This document shows positions 23,901-32,900 of a DNA stretch of 64,000 nt, one piece after another. Under the pieces are notes generated by a model. That model saw only the letters and a program-made list of their open reading frames with translations, had not been told where the DNA came from and made no database searches. Position numbers and translations under genes: made by a program. Source of the stretch: Hermatobates lingyangjiaoensis (lineage: Eukaryota; Arthropoda; Insecta; Hemiptera; Hermatobatidae); assembly GCA_026182355.1 (NCBI GenBank), contig JAPFBL010000068.1, forward strand, positions 10,763,001-10,827,000, read 5' to 3'. Numbering within the stretch: the first letter of the stretch is position 1; every line of letters starts with the position of its first letter.

Positions 23901-26900
23901 TCGATGGGTTAAGTAATGTAACATTTGTTTAAATTAAATCTGAATTAAAAAAATAATAATGTTATGTCGTAGATAAATCATTGATAAATAAATTTACTAA
24001 TTATTTTTGTAGCTTATCAAAATTGAAGTTTTACTTCATAAATAAATATAGTTTTCTATATGCAGAATAGCATAACCACCATCAGGCTCCTACATGAGGC
24101 CATCTTATTTATGTAGGTTTTAAATATTTTACTAAATTTCTTAGTAAATAATTAAAAACTAAATGAATATTTATATAAAATAAAGCTCCGTTAGAACCTC
24201 GGGTTCTTTATTATATAAACTAATAGTTCATAATAAATGTATTGCTAAATGTACTGATTCTAATGACTGAGTGGTTGTTTTCGACCAGTACAATATTTAG
24301 CTCGCAATACTCTTATGATTGTTGTTATTAACATTAACTTGACTGTATCAAAAAGGGAGCTCTCGTTTCTTTATAGGTAAATATTATATAACAACTTATT
24401 ATATAGGGACTATTATATAATAATAAATCACTATTAATAAATAGTTATTTATTGACTCATTTGATTCCTAAGAATTAACAGTTTTGTACGTCAACACTTT
24501 GTGTATGAATTCGTACTGTTTATGAATATATATAGTATAATATTCATTTCTTTCACTTAAGAAATATATAGATTGTTATTATTTTAATTTAAAAAACTAA
24601 AAATGTGTTTTAAAAAAATAAAACATGAATCGTATATTTTGATAATTAGTCTTTTCGTTAAAACTAATTTTCTAAAAGTCTAGAATTTTTGATTTAAGGA
24701 TGAGTGATTTAACGCTTCATTTTCAGTTAACGATTCGTATAATTATGATTAGTATATAGTATGATTTAATACTATGAACCCGTTGCACCAATGAACAAGT
24801 TTATCCAGCATTCCTTTCTGGAGTATAAGTTTTAATTTAGTTATTGTCACTACTAAAAGATGTGTTTAAAGGCTAAATAAAGATTTCTTCCAGAAATTAA
24901 ACTTTTTAGTAAGGTTGAATGAATTAATTGTTATTTTATTTCTAGGGTGTTCATTGCAATATTCCCTATGACATCCTTCTAAAGTTCTAATGAGTCATTA
25001 TTTACTTTTTCGTTTATCCTTTCTTGCTTCTTGTCTAGATTTTTGTTTCTATCTGTCAGGATTATAGATTGTTTTTTTTTCCGTTATCATTATTCAAACA
25101 GTTTTGAGACCTCTATATTTTTCAAGTTCTTGTACTTAGTTTCAAGTTGTTTTCTTAATATATTAAAATATTTCGTTCAATTTAGTCCAATTTATCGTAA
25201 TCAGTTATTTTAAATTGTATAAAAAAAACTATCTTGGTATTGTTTGCAGTAAGAAATTATTTTATACAAATTTATTTACAGCAACATTTAATAAAAAGAG
25301 AGGTGATTAATAAGATACAAATCCATATTTATTTTCATTCATGAATCGTTATTCTTTAGCATCATATCGAACATTGCAAAGGTTGAATTAATATTGTTCA
25401 CCTTGAACAATACATTGACTTAATTAAGAAATGGGGATTCCATTTCTGAAAAATAATATCCTCTGTTTGGTGTAAAAAAAGTTTTGTGACTTCCTTCCAT
25501 TTGATGTTTCCAGCGTCGACGCTTATGGCCTTCGACTACACTGTTGATATAGGGTCGAAAAGTGCGGATCACGATTAGGGGCGTCTATATCCCGCGTATT
25601 GAGCTCATGGCTACCGTTATAACTTTCGATCTTCAGTAGTAGTGCGAAGAACGTTACCCTATACAGCACCTGCCTTACGCCCTAATTAATAATATTTAAG
25701 TCAATGCTATTGGTACTTAATAGCAATTTTTAAACACGCATATAATTAATCCATATTGGTTCACTATTTTCGCACTAGTATTCTTCATTAACTAAGTGTC
25801 TACCTGTACTAATATGAGGAAGTCCTCATTACTAGTTTTGACATTGTTATCCACAATAGTCCTTTCGATATGGCTTTAGTGGGGAAACCTCCTGTGAAGA
25901 TTAACTAAATTCATAGCATCGTTTTTGAAGACCGATCTAAATACGGACAATCAAATAAATATATTAGAACCGTCCGTGGCCTCAATAACCATTATTTATC
26001 TATTACCGAGTAACAGAAAGGCATATGTACAACGCAAATAGAGTGAATCTCTTACATTCTTGTACCGACAAATATTAGTAGCTTTCGAATGATTCCACGT
26101 GCGACAAGTAAGACCCTTTGCAATCCACCTGTAGTGGGCTTATTTAGTCTGGCCTTTGATGCTTCAGTCAAACCCTTTGCAATCCACCTGTAGTGGGCTT
26201 ATTTAGTCTGGCCTTTGATGCTTCAGTCAAACCCTTTGCAATCCACCTGTAGTGGGCTTATTTAGTCTGGCCTTTGATGCTTCAGTCAAACCCTTTGCAA
26301 TCCACCTGTAGTGGGCTTATTTAGTCTGGCCTTTGATGCTTCAGTCAAACCCTTTGCAATCCACCTGTAGTGGGCTTATTTAGTCTGGCCTTTGATGCTT
26401 CAGTCAAACCCTTTGCAATCCACCTGTAGTGGGCTTATTTAGTCTGGCCTTTGATGCTTCAGTCAAACCCTTTGCAATCCACCTGTAGTGGGCTTATTTA
26501 GTCTGGCCTTTGATGCTTCAGTCAAACCCTTTGCTCTTCCGCCTGGTGCTCACAGCGAGACGTAAGCAGTAGCTGTTTGGGAATCAGGAAGTCTGTCTCA
26601 TTAAAGGAGCCCTAGATTCATTAAGGGACCCATTTCATAATTTAAAGTGAATTATTCACAAACTTCAATTATAGATATTAATACTTTTTAAAATATGACT
26701 CTGGCATAAAATAGATTTATTGTGATCCCTTTGACTCATTTTAGATTTAGCTGAAAACAAACCATCTGGTAGTACGGTTTCGTCCATTATTTGAGTTTAT
26801 TTATTTATTACTGACCAAATGAGTACTTTACTATGAAAATTTGTACTATTGTGCAGAATTTTCAAATCTGTTCTTATTTTTAATTATATAAATAAAAAAT

Positions 26901-29900
26901 TAAACTTCCCACTAATACAATAAGTTAAATCACGAGGAAAAAACAAACAACCTCACAAAATCTTACTTGACACCGATTTCGAAACCGATGATTGTAGAAG
27001 TAGACAAGTAAGTCTTTGACTAAGTAAGTGAATAAAAACATCACTGACTTTACCATAAGTAAAGTGTAGTAAACATGAACAAAATCAGTCTCGAGATTTT
27101 GACTGATATACATGTTCTGAAGTCCTCGAAGTTTTTTTTAAGAGTTTTTTCGATGATGTCTGTGTTTCGATGATTTTCAGTGGGTATGTTTGTGGTGTGC
27201 AGAAGTTTGCGGACACGCTCAGGCAACACCATTTGATAAATCATTTCATATTTTATATAAAAATGATCCCCACAGCGTAAATGTCCCCTATTATTTTCAG
27301 GCAATATTGCATGATGGGAAAGACATTATTTTTGCCAAGAAATGTTTTTAGACATTTTTTTCTCCTAAAATATTAACTCTAGACGGGAGTGTTGACATTT
27401 TGGCATTATTATAGCAGTGAGAATTGACTAGGTCACATCGTTTGTTTTATCGTCATGAAATGATTCACAAAAAAGCTTGTTTTATGACGATGGGCTGAAT
27501 GTCTTTTCTTTTTAAATTGCATTGATAAAAATGGGTTCACAGATGGTACATTTATGATTTCGAAAAATGTTCTTTTTACGCTTAACAGCTAATTGTAGAA
27601 CATTCAACTTTATCAAAAAATTAAAATTAAAATGAGAATATGTAAAAAAAAGTCAACAAATTTCCTTTACTAGAAGAGACGATAGAATATGAAAACCGAA
27701 AACTTATACTAATGGTTAGCCTGCTGTATTAGTCGCATTTGTTTACATTGACTTTGAAAATTTTTCCCAGATTCAATCCAACCGAATTCTTGTTTAAAGG
27801 TTTAATAGAGAAAACGTGAAGAAAAGATGTTTTAATGTTTTGATATAAAATCTGAACAATAAAATATTTAAAATATATATTAGCAAACGCCAAGCAAGAT
27901 ATGTTTTATTAGGCTCTCTCGGGTGAAGGATAGTTGCAAAGCGAAATGTTTCAATCAGTCTACATGGCGTACCCTTCAACATATTTCTAATTATCAATCA
28001 TATGATCTTTATATGTTTAAGAATTCCATTAGTTATAGCTAATATTAGAGCATGGGAAAGGTAGTATTTTATTTTTTATGACAAAACGGTAATTATTTGT
28101 GGTCCGCTTTTTCAAAATGATTCTTTGAAATTTTAATTCATTATTAGATATTGTCATACTACGAATATTTCATGAACTTGCAATACTAGATTAGTTTTAT
28201 TACGTTTAAAATGATAAAAGTTCTGTCTATAGTATGATGAGAAGTTTTAGGTAAATAAGCATTTTCATAACGGACTGCGTGTCTAATACTCAAGGACGAA
28301 ACAACAGAATCAGTTTCAAAAATTGTATTTAACAAAATAAAGAAATCTTGAAGGCTTAAAAGAATTACTCTAGACTTCTTAGAAAGAAATTTAGTAGCAC
28401 ATCTTTACTGTCCGTGGGAACAGCAGGAGTACATAGATTTATTAATTTCTATAAGTTGACAATGCTTTACCAGAGTGTATGTATGTCTTCATAACAATAG
28501 TTAAATGGAAAAAAAGAAATGCTCATTTGCCTGTCAACGAGTATTTGCTTACATATAATTTAATTATAAGTAGTTATTGTAGTTTATACTCGTAATACTT
28601 ACGAGTATTTGTCAACTTACTCATGCTTACATATAGTAAGTTTGAGTGAAGGCCTTCCTTCTTCATGTCTGCATGTTTACGATATTATTTTATCATGATA
28701 GTCACATTTAAAAAAAAAAGACAAAACAATGGATTATCAATGAGCTTCATATTACATTTACTTTTATTAAATTTGAGAGCAGGCCAATCCAAATTTTTTT
28801 CTCTAGTATTTATCCGTATAGAATATTAATTACATTTTATCGCGTTAATTCAGTTTGTAACTTAGTATTTAATTTTAAACTCATTTAATACTATTTTCCC
28901 TTCAAAATTTAAAAACGCTCACTTAGATAGAGTATTTGATTGATCTATTGATTCTGAGTAGAGAGCATGACACATAGTTGGCTCATTAGATATCATATTT
29001 TGACAGCATTTTGGGTGCTGCTTTGACATTTCAACTTGTTGTTGTCAACTTTAGTGCGTGATAATAAATCCACTATTTCTTTTCCGTCTTTAATTATTTT
29101 TTAAAATACCATTTAACACCCTTTTCTTACCTATTTCGTGAGAAATCCTGAATGGTAGTATGAAATTATTCAACGGTACAATATTTTTTTTCCGTTTATT
29201 TTAAAAAATGTTGAAAAGTTTCGTCTGATTTCAGACTATCGAACACTTGTTGAAATGCTGACTCAGCGCCCTCTCAAAAGCTTTGCTTATATTAGAAAAA
29301 ATATTATAACGACGGCCGATATGCATGAGATCACGAACAAAGTGAAGCAACATTTTGACAGAGTAATGGATATACTTCATAAAATCCCGCACAATATTCT
29401 GCTTACTCTTCGGTAGGTTAACTTAAATTAACTTAATTTTCTTTTCTGTCAGCTGATTTATTGAAAAAATAACTTTATTGTTTATTATAATTTACTTTTA
29501 TTTTTGATATGGAACTGTTAATAAATAATAAATTTCGAGTATATCATTTAGTTACAATAGTAAATAAGTGTAACACTTTTTTTAGGATAATAATAAAAAA
29601 GAATGTAGGAAAATAGTCTTTTTAAAGATCTTCTGTTTTTCTAAATTTACTAAGAAATTAAAGTTAAATAGAAGATTGATGTTTGTTGGATTATCAATAG
29701 CTTTAGCGCGTATATATTCATATTTTAATATTGGGCTTTCAAGTCCGTGCCTGATAACCATGTTTTCCTATTTTGTTTTTTCCAACGCCTTACTTATAGC
29801 CCATTCGTCTTCATTGTAATTCTAGGTTTGTTTATTAATTGATAACATTTTACCTGTGAGCGAACTATATAGTGAGTTAGATTCTACATCGTTAGCCCTA

Positions 29901-32900
29901 AATTTACCTTTCTCAAGTTTATCACACTGGGGATTTAGCCCGGCACAGGCTCTGGACCAATTGCTTTACACTCTCTTCTAAAGACGTTGTACAGAACATT
30001 AGTGTTAAACGGGAAGCTACCTTTTTACAACAATTAGGTTGACCTGAAGAAGGTCTTTCATTGGACCCTAAACATTTGTTACCATCTCAACATTTATAAT
30101 ATATTGAAATATAAGAAAATCTTATAAATACGATTTTTTTTAATATGCCAGCTAAAATAAAAGATAATCTCAATCTATATTATAAAAATTAGAATTCATT
30201 AATTGTTAAAAAACAGAAATAGTACATTTTTTAATCTTAATTTTTAAAAAAAATAGAAGTTGTAATTTTCTAAGGTAGAAACACTTTGACAGCCCCTAAC
30301 TTCAAGGGGCTGTAAAAGGTGCTGCACAGTTGCACTTCTTTAGTCTTGTCACACCTGCTATAACATGTTTGTTCAAAACATTCCACAAGCTGTATGTTAT
30401 TAATTATTTCGTTTAATGTATTCACTTTGTGCTCTAATTCTTTAACGTTGAGAAGTAATTATTATTATTATAAAAAGAAGTGTAATTTTAAGTAACTGTT
30501 TATGGGTAATTGATATTTAATTTAAATGAATTAGTAGAACATTTAACTCGATTCTATAAGTTATTTATGTAAGACTTTCATGTTGAAATCTGGTAAATTT
30601 TATTAACAATATTAATTGTGCTGTAGATAATTATAGAAGCCTATTAACTATCAATCTTTTTCAAGAAGGATTCAGCAAGTTTCGACTATATTGTGTCAAA
30701 TTCATTTCTTCAACTTAGCCGACGTCCTTGTATATGTTTTATAAACTCCACCCTATTTCATTTTTACACTGGTACTGGGCCATTTTTCACTTGGCTACAT
30801 TATTTTTGTTTTGGGTTTATTTCTATTCTATTTTTTACCAAAGTTCCTTGTCTATCTTAATGATTTACTTATTACAAGATAATGGAGAGTCTTTTCTTCT
30901 TCAAGTATTATCCTAGTAACGACTCCTTCTTTGTGAGTTGCCTATGAACCAGAGGATTTCTTATTATGTTCTATTCTATTTCCATGATACAAATTTTACT
31001 CACATTGCTATGATTTATTTGTAACTTGTTTTTTTTAGAAACGGTTCACACTGTCAGAGAGTGTTTGCCGTGGTATATCAGAGTGATGTAAAGATGACAT
31101 TAAGACTTAACCGGTGGTGCCACCATCGGTTACGAGACGCACCTTATTATCTAGTCCGCATGCCTTAGTGTTCGTTCTCAGAAGTGACTTTTTTACAGAT
31201 CACACTTATGTGATGGCCAAAACCACGACACTGACTCACCCATAATAGCTCCAGTCTTGTAATATATTTATTATAGTGTAATTTTTAAAATGTTTAGCTC
31301 AAGGATATTAAGCAATAAGAGAAAAGAATGTTAGTACTCTCAAAACTACCTTTGGTATTGAACAAAATAATTATAAAATTTGTATAAATGTGACATATAT
31401 AAAATAAAAAAATATGGGTAGATCTGTTACTGTCCAGCCTCTTAGAAGACCATTTCTCCTGCAAATTTCAAATTAAAAATGTCAAATTTCAACGAGCTTC
31501 GAAATTTGAAGTATGTGCAGATTTTTCTGTGTAATTTGACATGTATATGTAGTTCATTTTACATGTAATTATATATATATATATTTTGAGGTATAATGGA
31601 TAAACTAACAAAAGTCTCCACACAAATGAAGTTTTATTCAACAATAAAACGTTGGAACACTTTGTGTTCGAAACGCGTTGTTGTTGTTGAATAAAACTTC
31701 ATTTGTGTGGAGACTTTTGTTTGTTTATCCATTATACCTCAGAATGAGTAAATACCACACAATTACGGATTGCTCAACTAATGATATATATATTTATATA
31801 TATAAACTTAAATTGGCGTAAAATAGAAAATAATGATGGATATTTCGAAAACAGTTTGTCATTAAGATGAGAACAAAAGAGAAAAGCTCAAGCGGGCGAA
31901 ATTGTACTCTTCTGAACTTTCCTGGTGACGAACTTTTGTTCTAAATATTGCTTTTAGTTTTTATTCCTTATTTATATTTTTTGCTTTAAAAGAGGGTGGG
32001 ACCGCTATTTTTGTATTTCAAAATATATATATACATATATAACTCTGTCGAAGTCCGCTTGTTACGGTTGAAAGATCTGCCATTTTCTCATTTCTTATTG
32101 TGTTTTGAAGGTTGATATGTACATATATAACATGAGATGTTACATGTGTGTCTGTTTGTTTATACATGCATTTAATTGTTACTCTTAACGGATTTCTTTT
32201 CTTGTCGTACTATGACTTGAACATAGAACTTTATATATTACAAGTGCTTAAAAGGACTTTAATGTAAAAAATAAGTTTATATGTACAGCATTAATTCCCT
32301 TGTCTTTATCTCTTCTATTGTTTGCATAAGCGAGTAAAATATGTTTATTGCTGTATCATATTATTCCCTGTTTACTGATAAAGAATATTTTTTTAGGAAT
32401 ATAAACACTATTCGCTCCATTGCTAGAGGTCATGGTGACCCTGTGGACCGATACAAGGTAATGGCCCGCTGTGCAACGCAAGGTGCCTTCACAGTTGCTG
32501 ATAAAGCACCATTGAGGGTTTGGCTCTTAGGTTTCAAAGATAGACTCAATTTCGAGTTTCAACTCTGGTAAGTTTCTTATTATGTAGAATAAGAGCCTGT
32601 TCATTTTAAATCGCGTTATTCATTCATATTCAGGTCAAGTATTAATTACTAAACTATAAATTAAAGTATTACAAACAATTACTAAGAATGTAAAACTTAA
32701 AAATAATTAAATATTATCTCAAGAAAGACGATAGTAGAGATGTACAATGATAGCAGCAGAAAAAAGTCCTACAAGGCACAGGAGGTCAAACAGTTGATCA
32801 GTTTTTATCAACTGTATCCATGTTAGAACTGCGCAGTTCACTAATTTGCATATGAATTAAAGATAACTCCTCTGGAGTTCTGATCTCTCTTCAGTTTGCA

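Larger units (their letters stand above)
29413..32396 (+). other. ADCK5 intron 8C to 9
   Basis: Holds a degenerate hammerhead (30036..30085), the family C fold-back (31575..31790) and a family A fragment (32042..32110). The rest is AT-rich with nothing recognised. Confidence 0.5.

Noticed and set aside
26114..26535. CRISPR-like array
   Set aside because: The units are contiguous identical 59-mers without spacers, in a eukaryotic intron; it is a minisatellite.
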